Origin: Paralteromonas sediminis
GTDB lineage: Bacteria > Pseudomonadota > Gammaproteobacteria > Enterobacterales > Alteromonadaceae
Assembly (NCBI RefSeq): GCF_003820355.1
Contig: NZ_RPOK01000003.1
Coordinates: 475,686 to 539,685 of the forward strand
Direction: 5' to 3'
Length of the DNA stretch: 64,000 bases
Both the position numbers and the translations under genes were made by a program. The notes beneath the pieces are model-generated. The model was not told where the DNA came from. It saw only the letters and a program-made list of their open reading frames with translations, and did no database searches. Shown in pieces: positions 27,682 through 36,035 of the stretch (the stretch's first letter is position 1; each line of letters opens with the position of its first letter).

Positions 27682-28350
27682 TTACCGCGCTTTATTCTGG
27701 AGTAGCCAATTAAACACCACAAGAGCCAAGCATGCGCCAATAAGTTGCGCCACAACAAACCCTGGCATGTTGGTGGGTGCAATACCAGAAAAGGAGGTGG
27801 TAAAGCTTCTACCAATGGTAACCGCTGGGTTAGCGAAACTGGTCGATGCGGTAAACCAATAAGCAGCTGTAATGTACAGGCCAACACCATAAGCAACGGC
27901 ATCTTCTTTAAATTTAACAAAGCCCAAAATTGTCGCTAACAGACCAAAGGTAGCGACGCCTTCTGAAAACCATTGACTGATGCCAGTTCTTGGCTTTGTT
28001 CCAAGCTCTACCGGTGCCCACTCAAACATCAGGTGTGCCACTATAGTACCGGCTACGGCTCCTATAACCTGAGCGCTACAATACAAGATAGCAGACCTCG
28101 TATTCAGATGCTTCTTCAACCAAAATACCAAGGTTACAGCTGGGTTAAAATGAGCGCCGGATACCGGCCCGAAAATCATGATCAACACAACCAGTATGGC
28201 ACCTGTGGGAATAGTGTTACCCAGTAACGCAATGGCGACATTGCCCGAAGACAACTGGTCGGCCATAATCCCAGATCCGACAACCGTACACACCAGCAAA
28301 AGTGTGCCTAAAAACTCAGCAACCAATTGCCTTTCTAAACTAAACGTCAT
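27682..28350 (-). CDS. Aquaporin (MIP family) channel
   Basis: I chose the ATG at 28350 (222 residues): MTFSLERQLVAEFLGT is the usual MIP start, and the longer frame to 28476 adds a charged non-conserved stretch overlapping the upstream gene. Six helices and the two pore motifs are present: HFNPAVT and SFANPAVT. The protein resembles AqpS-type channels that let small neutral solutes, in some bacteria arsenite or methylarsenite, pass. No ars genes are seen here. It starts 4 bases after the stop of an AhpD-like gene, so both are one operon. It converges on the kinase gene with a 1-base gap. Confidence 0.92.
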   Translation of the reverse strand: MTFSLERQLVAEFLGTLLLVCTVVGSGIMADQLSSGNVAIALLGNTIPTGAILVVLIMIFGPVSGAHFNPAVTLVFWLKKHLNTRSAILYCSAQVIGAVAGTIVAHLMFEWAPVELGTKPRTGISQWFSEGVATFGLLATILGFVKFKEDAVAYGVGLYITAAYWFTASTSFANPAVTIGRSFTTSFSGIAPTNMPGFVVAQLIGACLALVVFNWLLQNKAR

Positions 28351-28354
28351 CGCT

Positions 28355-28708
28355 CTACTTTGACTCACTAAATTGTTCAAACGCCAACATGGCATCAGCA
28401 GCATACATAAGTGATGGCCCGCCACCCATGTAAATAGCCATGGCGAGGGTCTCTTCAACTTCTTCCTTAGTAGCACCTAGATCTACAAGCGCCTTGGTGT
28501 GAAAACCGATACACCCATCGCAGCGGGTTGAAACCCCAATCGCTAGCGCAATAAGTTCCTTAGTTTTTTTGTCAAGCACCCCGTCACTGGTAGCCGCTTT
28601 GGCCATAGCGGAAAACCCCTGCATGGTGTCATTAATATCGCCCCTCAAAGCCTTGAGGTTTGATGATATGCGTTGAGTTATTTCTGGATAAGACTTTGAC
28701 ATGTGCAC
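28355..28708 (-). CDS. Carboxymuconolactone decarboxylase/AhpD-like protein
   Basis: A 117-residue all-helical protein. The redox motif RCDGCIGFHTKAL has the CxxC and distant His pattern of AhpD-like alkylhydroperoxidases, which use two cysteines to reduce peroxides. Start may be at 28708 or at the second ATG (28702). The end of the protein (MGGGPSLMYAADAMLAFEQF) is typical. It lies upstream of the aquaporin gene in one operon. Together they could handle peroxide or a metalloid, as AhpD-like proteins often do near such channels. The specific substrate is unknown. Confidence 0.9.
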   Translation of the reverse strand: MHMSKSYPEITQRISSNLKALRGDINDTMQGFSAMAKAATSDGVLDKKTKELIALAIGVSTRCDGCIGFHTKALVDLGATKEEVEETLAMAIYMGGGPSLMYAADAMLAFEQFSESK

Positions 28709-28746
28709 CTCTATTTAAAGTATTTTGCTTAGTTTGACATTGAACT

Positions 28747-29514
28747 TCACGCTTCAAAAGACATTGAATGCGCGCTGTCACTGGTTAAAAAGATATCGCG
28801 ATAACTCATATAAATGGAAGCGACTATCACCGGTAACACAACCAACAATCCCAAAAACAAGGGGATCAATGCTGCTATATACATGGCCGTGGTCACCAAG
28901 CCATAAAGCAAGAATGGCATCACGTTTTTAGCGCAGGCATCAATACTCGCACGCATGGCGGAAAAAACACTCATGTTGTGGAAAACAATCAGTGCAGGCG
29001 CAAACCACGACGCCATAATAAGTGGCAACATAAGTAACATAACAAACAGGAATTTGACTAAGAAGTCTTGCATAAATGCTTCAGCTTCAGCCTGACTCAG
29101 CTGTTCAATGTTAAGCGCTGCTTCATAATTTTCAGGGCTAAAAACCAGCGACATTACAAACAGGGATGCCAGCCCTGTGATTACCGACAGCTGAACAAGC
29201 TTTAATAGGTTGGTATTAAAGCCAGCGAACAGGTATTTAATGTCGAATGACTTCCCTTCATATACAGCATGACAACCTAGCATCAGCCCCCCTATCCAAA
29301 CATACGTAAGAAGCATACTGGCAACACTGCCTAATACAGGTATCATGCCCATGGCAATCATAATGCAAAAGCCCACCACTATGGTTTTCACCCAGGTTCC
29401 AACATCGCTTTTGAACAGTGCAAATCCACCGGATACCCACTTCAGCGCATCGGCCATGGTGCGAGCTTTAACTGAGGGCTGTTCGTGTTGGGAAGGGTTA
29501 TTCATCGTGAGCAT
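28747..29514 (-). CDS. BPSS1780-family polytopic membrane protein
   Basis: A 255-residue integral membrane protein with about six hydrophobic segments. WVSGGFALFKSDVGTWVKT at the N-terminus and MSYRDIFL near the end are typical of the BPSS1780/DUF2189-like membrane family, which has no assigned biochemical role. The first ATG (29514) and one three codons on (29505) are both possible. It stands alone on the minus strand, 38 bases upstream of the AhpD-like gene. Confidence 0.75.
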   Translation of the reverse strand: MLTMNNPSQHEQPSVKARTMADALKWVSGGFALFKSDVGTWVKTIVVGFCIMIAMGMIPVLGSVASMLLTYVWIGGLMLGCHAVYEGKSFDIKYLFAGFNTNLLKLVQLSVITGLASLFVMSLVFSPENYEAALNIEQLSQAEAEAFMQDFLVKFLFVMLLMLPLIMASWFAPALIVFHNMSVFSAMRASIDACAKNVMPFLLYGLVTTAMYIAALIPLFLGLLVVLPVIVASIYMSYRDIFLTSDSAHSMSFEA

Positions 29515-29595
29515 ATACCTATTTGAGTGATGGGAAACATACCACGATTATACGAAGCGAAATACCAAACGGTATAGTGAAGTTTGCAGAATAAG

Positions 29596-29624
29596 TTAAT
29601 CTATTCTCATCCCTCTAGTATAAT
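29596..29624 (+). promoter_or_regulatory. Probable sigma-70 promoter for the small membrane protein gene
   Basis: A perfect -10 TATAAT at 29619-29624 is preceded after 17 bases by a weak -35 TTAATC. Transcription would start near 29631, about 32 bases before the ATG at 29663. Confidence 0.45.
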
Positions 29625-29662
29625 CGAGACCAGTTTCACTTAGCACCACTAAACAACGATTA

Positions 29663-29947
29663 ATGAAATCCTTTCTATTCGCTGTCATTCTCGCATTGTT
29701 ATCACGGTTGTTCATGCCATCATTTGGCTTTACTTGGGGTGATATTGCACTATGCACCTTTATTGGCATTATCTTTTTTACCCCAGCGATATATTCCCTA
29801 AGCGCTAAGACCGTTTATATTGCTGGAGGTCAGCATACACCGGATGACTCCCCGTTGATGTTTTATTCTGTACAACTCTTTTCCGCATTTGTCGGCGCAT
29901 TGATTTTGTTGCTACCCTTAAACATTGGCATTTTTGCCCTACAGTGA
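29663..29947 (+). CDS. Small membrane protein, function unknown
   Basis: A 94-residue protein with about three hydrophobic segments (residues 3-20, 28-48 and 72-93) and a soluble loop AGGQHTPDDSP. I do not recognise the family. A perfect TATAAT lies 39 bases upstream, and a second small membrane protein gene follows on the same strand after 34 bases. No ribosome-binding site is evident next to the ATG, so the start is uncertain. The hydrophobic pattern and the promoter support a real gene. Confidence 0.6.
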   Translation: MKSFLFAVILALLSRLFMPSFGFTWGDIALCTFIGIIFFTPAIYSLSAKTVYIAGGQHTPDDSPLMFYSVQLFSAFVGALILLLPLNIGIFALQ

Positions 29948-29981
29948 ACCACTCAGACTGTATTTTGTCAGGGAGAAGTTA

Positions 29982-30152
29982 ATGAATAAGTCGACAAAAA
30001 TTATCCTGTTGGCCTGTACCTTTTTGCTTGCCGTATTGTGTTACATGAAAGGCAGTGTAATTGGCTCCATAGCGTTTATTGCAATTGGCGCACTGCTAGA
30101 GCTTGCGTTTTGGATTGGTGTACTAAAAACAAACACAAAAAAGGCCCCTTAG
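29982..30152 (+). CDS. Very small membrane protein, function unknown
   Basis: A 56-residue protein (MNKSTKIILLAC start) with two hydrophobic segments at about 6-22 and 28-46 and a basic tail (KTNTKKAP). I chose this ATG over one at 29925 because GGAGAAG lies 4-5 bases before it and the longer form would run into the preceding gene. It is probably cotranscribed with the 94-residue membrane protein gene upstream. The family is not recognised. Confidence 0.6.
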   Translation: MNKSTKIILLACTFLLAVLCYMKGSVIGSIAFIAIGALLELAFWIGVLKTNTKKAP

Positions 30153-30320
30153 ATATATCGCCTCACATGTTAGTGAAATTAACCACTTGATAAGTAATTA
30201 ACGCACTCTTTTACTGAGCAGAAATAAAAGCTAAAAATATTGGTTTTCTTATCAACTAGTTACCAATTGGCACACTGCGTGCAAATCACACCAAAAACCA
30301 ATCTCTTTGGGTGAAAATAA

Positions 30321-31331
30321 ATGAATCAATACAAACGCTTTTGGTGGCTACAACTGATATGCCTGTGTTTTTCGCTGGCAGCTTTCGCAGAAGACACACC
30401 GTTTGCAAAGTCCTTAGAAGAAATAGACGCCACCATGGCCAAGTTTCACTACAACCCTGAGCAACTCGCCTCTGAAGAATACAAGATGATACAAATGAAT
30501 GTTGCAGAGATGGCACAGAAAGCAGAAAGTCGTGCCGATTTTATCTCTTCATTTAACCAATTGTGGCATTCAGGGCCGTTTTCTCACGTTAGGATTGATG
30601 AAATGCACCAGCCCGCCTCCGCACTGGCTGACTACCTTGATAACATGCAAGTCGGCGGTAAAGGTGCGCTGTTAACGTGGCACGAGAACACTGCCGTATT
30701 GACTGTGAATACCATGATGGGAACAGATACTATTGCGCAAATTGAAGCCGCCTATAAGGCAATCACTGCCAATAATGCCGACGCGCTGATCATCGATTTA
30801 CGAGCCAATACGGGTGGTGCCTTTGCCGTGAAACCATTGGTAGGTCACCTCACGAACTCGCCCCTAGATGCCGGCGTTTTTGTATCACAGAAATGGCATG
30901 CAACCCATGACACTCCCCCAACAAAAGCACAGCTTCAAACCGTTTCGCCATGGTCAGGCTGGTCGATTAAAGCCTTTTGGCGTGACGCCCAAGACAACAT
31001 GATGACCCGGGTCCAATTTGAGCCACTATTACCACACTATGCAGGCCCTGTGTATGTGTTAACGAGCAAGCAAACAGCCAGCGCAGCTGAATTAGCCGTT
31101 GATGCGCTTAAACAGTTGCCTCACGTAACGGTTGTTGGAGAAAAAACGGCAGGTGAAATGCTGTCACAAAAAATGTATGACATTACCGGCGGCTTTCAGC
31201 TTTATGTACCCATTGCGGATTACTATTCAGTACAAAGCGGGCGTATAGAAGGGGTAGGGGTAAGGCCACATAAAAAAAGCACTGAACAAGATGCAATGTC
31301 AACCGCTATGGCATTAGCGGCAAGGGGGTGA
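30321..31331 (+). CDS. Exported S41-family (tail-specific-protease-like) peptidase
   Basis: A 336-residue protein with a Sec signal (about residues 1-23, AAFA-E). The S41 core is clear: ADALIIDLRANTGGAF, the serine nucleophile in SKQTASAAEL, and the basic residue in VVGEKTAGEMLSQK. No PDZ domain is evident, so this is a short member acting without the usual substrate-tethering module. It converges with the SDR gene. Substrate unknown; a role in trimming periplasmic proteins or peptides is an inference. Confidence 0.9.
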   Translation: MNQYKRFWWLQLICLCFSLAAFAEDTPFAKSLEEIDATMAKFHYNPEQLASEEYKMIQMNVAEMAQKAESRADFISSFNQLWHSGPFSHVRIDEMHQPASALADYLDNMQVGGKGALLTWHENTAVLTVNTMMGTDTIAQIEAAYKAITANNADALIIDLRANTGGAFAVKPLVGHLTNSPLDAGVFVSQKWHATHDTPPTKAQLQTVSPWSGWSIKAFWRDAQDNMMTRVQFEPLLPHYAGPVYVLTSKQTASAAELAVDALKQLPHVTVVGEKTAGEMLSQKMYDITGGFQLYVPIADYYSVQSGRIEGVGVRPHKKSTEQDAMSTAMALAARG

Positions 31332-31336
31332 ACCTG

Positions 31337-32317
31337 CTACAGCAGTTTCTCTGCCTTCAACCATTGGTAGCAGTCGTCGAGCATATCATCAATAGGCACT
31401 TTGTCATTGTAGCCGAGTTCGCTGACTGCTTTTTCACTGCTAGCAGCCACCCGCTTAGTTACCATTAACGCCTTCTCCGGTGTCATACTGGGTTCTTTAT
31501 GCGTTATCAATGACACCCAGTATTGTACTCGCGCTACAGCACGCAAAACCCAGCTAGGTATCGCAGATGAGGGCGTTTTTTTACCTACCAGCACACCAAT
31601 TTTCGACACCACCTCTAAAAAGGCATGATCGACCCCAGCCAAGATATAGTTTTCTCCCTTACCTCCCTTTTCAACAGCAGTAATATGCGCCGCCGCCACC
31701 TCTCTGACATGACAATAGGAGCCCTCGCCGGCGGGAACCCCCGGTAGTGTGCCATGCTTTATCATTGTGAATAACTGCGACCAGTTATGCCTGTCATGAG
31801 GGCCCATAATGGCACAAGGATTTAAAATCACGGCGTCAAGTTTCCCTTCAACAACGGCAGTCTTGACCACTTGCTCTCCCTGAAACTTGGTTTTGATGTA
31901 GTTTACACTGCTGATCAAGGCCTTGCTTTGTGTTTTCTCGGTAATAATATCGTCGTGAAAACCATAGGCAGCAATGGATGAAGTGTGAATAAAGCGAGAT
32001 ACCTTTTTAGCAATTGCCGCGTCAACCAAGTTGCTTGTTGCCACCACATTTGCCTGATATTGCTTATCATTATTGGGTGTCCACATATTGGTGTCACCTG
32101 CAATATGAAAGACAACATCAATGTCTTCAGGAAACATTGTGATCAGGTTATCTCTATCGAGCATGTCGACTTCTAACAACGCAACGGAAAGTGTTTTAAG
32201 CGCATCCACATTTGAGCTTTTTCTATGTGTCGCTGTCACGGACCAACCTTTGTCCAGACACTGCTGGATAACATTAATCCCCAAAAAGCCAGTACCGCCG
32301 GTGACCAATACGTGCAT
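31337..32317 (-). CDS. NAD(P)-dependent epimerase/dehydratase (extended SDR)
   Basis: A 326-residue cytosolic enzyme with the dinucleotide motif TGGTGFLG at residues 7-14 and the active-site pair Tyr-x-x-x-Lys in NYIKTK, with the preceding Ser in HTSSIAAYG. The fold is of the 3-beta-hydroxysteroid dehydrogenase/dihydroflavonol reductase type. The substrate cannot be told. Its start region lies 82 bases from the divergent thioesterase gene, with which it may share a promoter region. Confidence 0.9.
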   Translation of the reverse strand: MHVLVTGGTGFLGINVIQQCLDKGWSVTATHRKSSNVDALKTLSVALLEVDMLDRDNLITMFPEDIDVVFHIAGDTNMWTPNNDKQYQANVVATSNLVDAAIAKKVSRFIHTSSIAAYGFHDDIITEKTQSKALISSVNYIKTKFQGEQVVKTAVVEGKLDAVILNPCAIMGPHDRHNWSQLFTMIKHGTLPGVPAGEGSYCHVREVAAAHITAVEKGGKGENYILAGVDHAFLEVVSKIGVLVGKKTPSSAIPSWVLRAVARVQYWVSLITHKEPSMTPEKALMVTKRVAASSEKAVSELGYNDKVPIDDMLDDCYQWLKAEKLL

Positions 32318-32398
32318 AGCGAAAACCCATTTATTATTTGTCTATTTCAACAATATACCTTTATCCTCCTTGTTACGGGTATCAAAAGCGTCCTGATC

Positions 32399-32878
32399 AT
32401 GAAAAAAGATAATGAAACAGAATTTCGATTTCTCGCGGAGCCTACCGATGTAAACTTTGGCGGAAAGGTGCATGGCGGCATGGTAATGAAGTGGATAGAT
32501 CAAGCCTCCTATGCATGCGCAGCCCAATGGAGTAAACGGTATTGTGTAACAGTTTCCGCCAATGCCATTCGGTTTATTAGGCCTATATTGGTGGGCCAGC
32601 TAATTTCTGTCACTGCGCGTATTGTGCATACCGGTAAAACCAGTATGCACATTTATGTGGTGGTTCGTGCCTCAGATCCGAAAGAAGATAATGTTGTGGT
32701 CACTAACCGCTGCTTTATTACCTTTATGGCCATTGACGAAGCAGGCTATCCGGTACAGGTCCCACCTTATGAACCGCAAAGTGAGGAAGACAAGCTGTTA
32801 GAAACTGTAGCAAAACACGCAAAGGACTTCGCTCAAAAGCTAGACAATGACTTTGAACAAACGCTCGGTTGGAAGTAA
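32399..32878 (+). CDS. Acyl-CoA thioesterase, hotdog fold (YciA-like)
   Basis: A 159-residue protein. I chose the ATG at 32399, because the longer frame from 32225 covers the start of the divergent SDR gene and has no family similarity. The hotdog core has the HGG-type motif VNFGGKVHGGMVMKWID, with the catalytic Asp on the central helix. Enzymes of this family hydrolyse acyl-CoA to free CoA and acid in the cytosol. A gene for an SMP-30 protein follows 9 bases later on the same strand. Confidence 0.9.
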   Translation: MKKDNETEFRFLAEPTDVNFGGKVHGGMVMKWIDQASYACAAQWSKRYCVTVSANAIRFIRPILVGQLISVTARIVHTGKTSMHIYVVVRASDPKEDNVVVTNRCFITFMAIDEAGYPVQVPPYEPQSEEDKLLETVAKHAKDFAQKLDNDFEQTLGWK

Positions 32879-32887
32879 GCAGGCACT

Positions 32888-33832
32888 ATGGATCTCTCGC
32901 TACTATTTATTCGCACTATCTTACTAGCCGCAGCGCTTAACATTGGTTCTGTGTTCGCTGATGCGTGTGAAAGTAACCTATTGCCTGTTGCTAGTCACGC
33001 GAGCCCGCATTTAATTTCGAAGGATTTTAAATTTTTGGAAGGGCCTACCTGGTCGCAAGTGCATCAACGTTTCTTTTTTTCTGAAATGGATTTTTCAAAA
33101 CCTCAGAACTCAGGACCCAGCGCCAGGGTTTTTGCACTGGATTTACCCAACACCACATCAATCTTTATTCACGAAAGTGGCAGCAATGGCCTAGTGGCGA
33201 CCGCGCAGGCGCTGTATGCCGCCACACACAATTCACAATCTCTCTCAAAATTTTCTTGGGAGACAAAAGAAAAAACTATCATTGCTGATCGGATTAACGG
33301 TAAGACCTTCAACTCACCAAACGACCTGACAGTGCACTCGTCGGGAGCAATATTTTTCACCGACCCTGATTGGCAACTTGGCCCTCGACCAAGTGAAACA
33401 GGCATTACCGGTGTATACCGTGTAGATCCGAAAACTCACGCCGTAAAATTGATAGATAAAACACTTAACAAGCCGAATGGCATTGTTATATCACGATACG
33501 AGCGGTTTCTTTTTGTTGGCGATCTGGATGGAAATATTTCTCAGTATGCGCTAAACAAAGTCGGTGATGTTGAAGAGAAGATAGGCGTATTTGCGCAGGT
33601 TGACGTGCCAGATGGCATGGCTGTCGACTGCGCGGGAAACCTTTATGTCACTAGCCATACCAACGGAGAAATTCAGATCTTTTCCGAACAAGGCGTTCTA
33701 CTTCAGCGTTTGCCTGTTGCACCCGGTACGACCAATGTGGCATTTGGTGGTAAAGACCTAAAAACCCTGCTTATTACCTCAGGTGAAGGGTTGTTTGTAT
33801 TACCTGTGCAGATCCCCGGCTTGCTACATTAG
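32888..33832 (+). CDS. Exported SMP-30/gluconolactonase-like beta-propeller protein
   Basis: A 314-residue protein with a Sec signal (about residues 1-24, VFA-D). Propeller motifs include EGPTWSQVHQRFFFSEM, FNSPNDLTVHSSGAIFFTDPDWQLG (metal-binding Asn/Asp) and DGMAVDCAGNLYVTSH. This family hydrolyses sugar lactones with a divalent metal bound by Glu, Asn and Asp residues. Cotranscription with the thioesterase gene is likely (9-base gap). The exact lactone is unknown, and the export signal points to periplasmic action. Confidence 0.9.
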   Translation: MDLSLLFIRTILLAAALNIGSVFADACESNLLPVASHASPHLISKDFKFLEGPTWSQVHQRFFFSEMDFSKPQNSGPSARVFALDLPNTTSIFIHESGSNGLVATAQALYAATHNSQSLSKFSWETKEKTIIADRINGKTFNSPNDLTVHSSGAIFFTDPDWQLGPRPSETGITGVYRVDPKTHAVKLIDKTLNKPNGIVISRYERFLFVGDLDGNISQYALNKVGDVEEKIGVFAQVDVPDGMAVDCAGNLYVTSHTNGEIQIFSEQGVLLQRLPVAPGTTNVAFGGKDLKTLLITSGEGLFVLPVQIPGLLH

Positions 33833-33836
33833 AGGC

Positions 33837-35195
33837 CTAAAGCGCGTTTGAATAGCGTGGGCCGGAAGCATCACTGTTGCCATATGCATCAAAGACATAA
33901 CAAATATTTCTGATCAGAAGTCGGGCTTCAGGTAAAACACGAATACTATCAGGGGTGATTGTCACCACACCGTCGTCAACAAAAGAAGCCAATTGCTCTA
34001 ATGCTTCTTTAAAATATTCATCAAATTCAATATCAAATAAAGCATTGGTTTGCTGTTTACACACTTTCAAATTACACATGAGCTGCATAATGACATACTG
34101 GCGAAGACGGTCATCATTGCTCAGTTTCACTCCGCGCTCTACAGCAGCCCCAGATTCATCAACCAAGGCGTAGTAATCGGGCAGCGCCTTGGCATTTTGA
34201 CTAAACGTTGAACCTATTGCGCTAATCGATGATGCCCCCATGCCCAATAGATCAATACCATACTCAGTGGTATATCCCTGAAAGTTCCTGTGCAGGCACC
34301 CGTTGACAGACGCTTTTGCCAAGGTATCGTTTGGTTTTGCAAAATGGTCAAGGCCTATAAGACAAAAACCGGCCTCTTCAAACGCCTTGACAGCTGCACT
34401 GATCAGACTGAGTTTCTCCGCCGCAGAAGGTAGCCACTGAGGCTTGATTTTACGCTGCCCGGCAAAACGTTCAGGTAAATGCGCATAGTTGAACAGCGAA
34501 ATACGATCGGGCGACATGGCAATGACATCAGCAATCGTTTGCTTAAAGCGTGTCAGGTTTTGAAAGGGCAAGCCATAAATCAGATCTAAATTAACTGAAC
34601 AAATACCTATACCGTGTGCATAGTGCACCAGCTCGCCTACATGCTCGGTGCTTTGCACCCGATTTATAGCCTCTTGCACAACAATATTGGTGTCTTGCAC
34701 TCCCATACTAATCCGGGTCACACCCTGTCGCTTTAAATCTGCCAACTCTTCTTTGGTCAGATTTCCAGGGTCTAGCTCAACACTGTAATCAAGGGTGTCA
34801 GACACATTAAAGAATTTGTGGAACAGACTCGTCAAACGCGTGAATTGAGTGGAAGAAAGAAAGTTTGGCGTACCGCCGCCTAAATGAATATGCGTAACGT
34901 CTCTGTCTGAAAAAACGGGCGCACGCGTGGCCATTTCTACTTCCAATGCGTCCAGATATTGGTCTGCCTTGTCCTGGTGTCGGGTTACTATTCGATTGCA
35001 GCCGCAGTAGTAACAATGCCGTTTGCAAAAGGGAATGTGCACATAAAGCGACAGTTGCTCATTAATAGAGTCTCTGGCCGCTCGCTCAAAGTCGTCATTT
35101 CCAAAATCGGTATTGAACATCAATGCCGTTGGATAGGACGTATAGCGAGGGACTCGCTTATTATATTTTGCCAATAACTCAGGTCGAGTAAACAT
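33837..35195 (-). CDS. hemN: Oxygen-independent coproporphyrinogen III oxidase HemN
   Basis: A 452-residue radical-SAM enzyme that oxidatively decarboxylates coproporphyrinogen III to protoporphyrinogen IX without oxygen, in haem synthesis. The cluster motif is CKRHCYYC within HIPFCKRHCYYCGC; GGGTPNFL follows for SAM binding. Length fits the true HemN group (about 455) rather than the shorter HemW. The C-terminal HemN domain is present. A weak FNR-like box lies upstream, as would suit an anaerobic enzyme. It ends 4 bases from the convergent SMP-30 gene. Divergent from it lies a candidate Fur-controlled small RNA. Confidence 0.97.
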   Translation of the reverse strand: MFTRPELLAKYNKRVPRYTSYPTALMFNTDFGNDDFERAARDSINEQLSLYVHIPFCKRHCYYCGCNRIVTRHQDKADQYLDALEVEMATRAPVFSDRDVTHIHLGGGTPNFLSSTQFTRLTSLFHKFFNVSDTLDYSVELDPGNLTKEELADLKRQGVTRISMGVQDTNIVVQEAINRVQSTEHVGELVHYAHGIGICSVNLDLIYGLPFQNLTRFKQTIADVIAMSPDRISLFNYAHLPERFAGQRKIKPQWLPSAAEKLSLISAAVKAFEEAGFCLIGLDHFAKPNDTLAKASVNGCLHRNFQGYTTEYGIDLLGMGASSISAIGSTFSQNAKALPDYYALVDESGAAVERGVKLSNDDRLRQYVIMQLMCNLKVCKQQTNALFDIEFDEYFKEALEQLASFVDDGVVTITPDSIRVLPEARLLIRNICYVFDAYGNSDASGPRYSNAL

Positions 35196-35253
35196 GCCAA
35201 ACTCTGTCTGCTAAGAATATCAGGCACTTTAACAATACTCGATGTGCGATCCT

Positions 35254-35267
35254 TTGACCTCGCGCAA
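35254..35267. promoter_or_regulatory. Weak FNR-like site upstream of hemN
   Basis: TTGACCTCGCGCAA matches the FNR consensus TTGATnnnnATCAA at 7 of 10 fixed positions. It lies 58 bases before the hemN start. hemN is under FNR control in several gammaproteobacteria, which makes it worth listing, but the match is poor. Confidence 0.25.
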
Positions 35268-35343
35268 AGTCTGACACGCTAAATGTGCAAAAGACATGGA
35301 TGTGAAGTCACTGCCTCTGAAGAAATTGTTTGAGGACTGTTAA

Positions 35344-35372
35344 TTGATAATGATTTTTATTTGCATTAAAAG
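35344..35372 (+). promoter_or_regulatory. Promoter with overlapping Fur box for a candidate small RNA
   Basis: A -35 TTGATA, 17 bases, then a -10 TAAAAG. The Fur-like sequence at 35346-35364 (GATAATGAT, TTT, TATTTGC) matches the 19-base Fur consensus at 14 positions and covers the spacer of the promoter. Iron-bound Fur would block transcription. No protein gene follows on this strand before the terminator at 35437. Confidence 0.55.
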
Positions 35373-35378
35373 ATTAGA

Positions 35379-35462
35379 TGTGCCATTCTTAATTCAGACA
35401 CAGTCTCCATTGTGTCTCGCACTATGATGTTTGTTTGCAGGCGCTTAGCGCCTGCTTTTTTT
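35379..35462 (+). ncRNA. Candidate Fur-regulated small RNA (about 84 nt)
   Basis: The transcript predicted from the promoter at 35344-35372 ends at a strong intrinsic terminator 35437-35462. It has no open reading frame of note. Its 5' part is unstructured, then a stem-loop AGACACA/TGTGTCT (35396-35417, loop 8), a U-rich single-stranded stretch and the terminator. Fur box, size and terminator recall RyhB/PrrF type iron-sparing RNAs, though I see no clear RyhB core sequence. It lies between hemN and a gene with its own Fur box. Inference from sequence only. Confidence 0.5.
35437..35462 (+). terminator. Strong intrinsic terminator
   Basis: Stem GCAGGCGC/GCGCCTGC with loop TTA, followed by seven T. 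The T-run lies only on the plus-strand side, so it serves a plus-strand transcript, yet no plus-strand gene is upstream (hemN is on the other strand). This is the main clue to the small RNA. Confidence 0.9.
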
Positions 35463-35464
35463 AC

Positions 35465-35887
35465 CTAATTAAGTAAACTTTCCGTCATGGTAAAATCTTC
35501 CATCGTCTGATTAAGCGCTTCAATACAATGTTGATAGAAGTGTCGACGGCACTGCACTGCGGTTTTCTGGCGACTTGCCTTTACGAGTTTTTGATTGCTT
35601 ATATTAATTATAGAGAAAGCCTTAGCGTATTCGCCTGCTTCCCACAATGCGCTCGCATACAAACTTGCACTCCCTGCAAACATGGCAATTAATCGTGGAC
35701 TGGGTTCTGATTGCTCAAACCACCATTGTGATTCGCAGTAGACCCCTTGCAACAAGCGCTGTGCAACTACAGTGTCTCTGTTTTTCAACGCGGTTTGCCC
35801 TTTAAGGGTCTGCGCCTCTAAACAGGCTTGTCTGTGAATAAATGTTACCGGTGTTTTTTTCCTTCGCTTCGTGAACCATGCCAACAT
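35465..35887 (-). CDS. Hypothetical protein under a Fur box
   Basis: A 140-residue soluble, helix-rich basic protein (MLAWFTKRRKK start). I prefer the ATG at 35887, which has GGGGGA 6 bases before it; a longer frame to 35962 would include the Fur box. Repeating helical segments (ALKNRDTVVAQRLLQGVYCESQWWFEQ, ALWEAGEYAKAFSIINISNQK) look TPR-like. I do not know the family. The Fur box at 35948-35966 suggests iron-repressed expression. Confidence 0.6.
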   Translation of the reverse strand: MLAWFTKRRKKTPVTFIHRQACLEAQTLKGQTALKNRDTVVAQRLLQGVYCESQWWFEQSEPSPRLIAMFAGSASLYASALWEAGEYAKAFSIINISNQKLVKASRQKTAVQCRRHFYQHCIEALNQTMEDFTMTESLLN

Positions 35888-35947
35888 GGCTATCCCCCGA
35901 TACTTTTGCCTTAGATGAGATAACCCTATAACACAGCACCCATTATT

Positions 35948-35966
35948 GCAAATGATTATCATTTAC
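35948..35966. promoter_or_regulatory. Fur box between divergent genes
   Basis: The 19-base site with core AAATGATTATCATTT matches the Fur consensus at 15 of 19 positions. It lies between the 140-residue protein gene (minus) and the gene at 36036 (plus). On the plus strand TATAAT at 35981-35986 follows it. On the minus strand TTTGCA, 16 bases, TATAGG could be the promoter, with its -35 inside the site. Either or both genes may be iron controlled. Confidence 0.7.
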
Positions 35967-36035
35967 AAATAATTAGTGTATATAATCTTCCGTTTTTACA
36001 TGTTTTGGTTAATAATTAACCATGAGAGGTAGTAT

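Noticed and set aside
27682-28476. Long form of the aquaporin starting at 28476
   Set aside because: The extra 42 residues are not MIP-like and overlap the AhpD-like gene in another frame; the ATG at 28350 is the family start.
30186-30257. TTGATAAG and CTTATCAA inverted copies
   Set aside because: Eight-base arms about 55 bases apart in A/T-rich DNA are likely chance.
32225-32398. N-terminal extension of the thioesterase
   Set aside because: It overlaps the 5' end of the SDR gene on the opposite strand and has no hotdog similarity.
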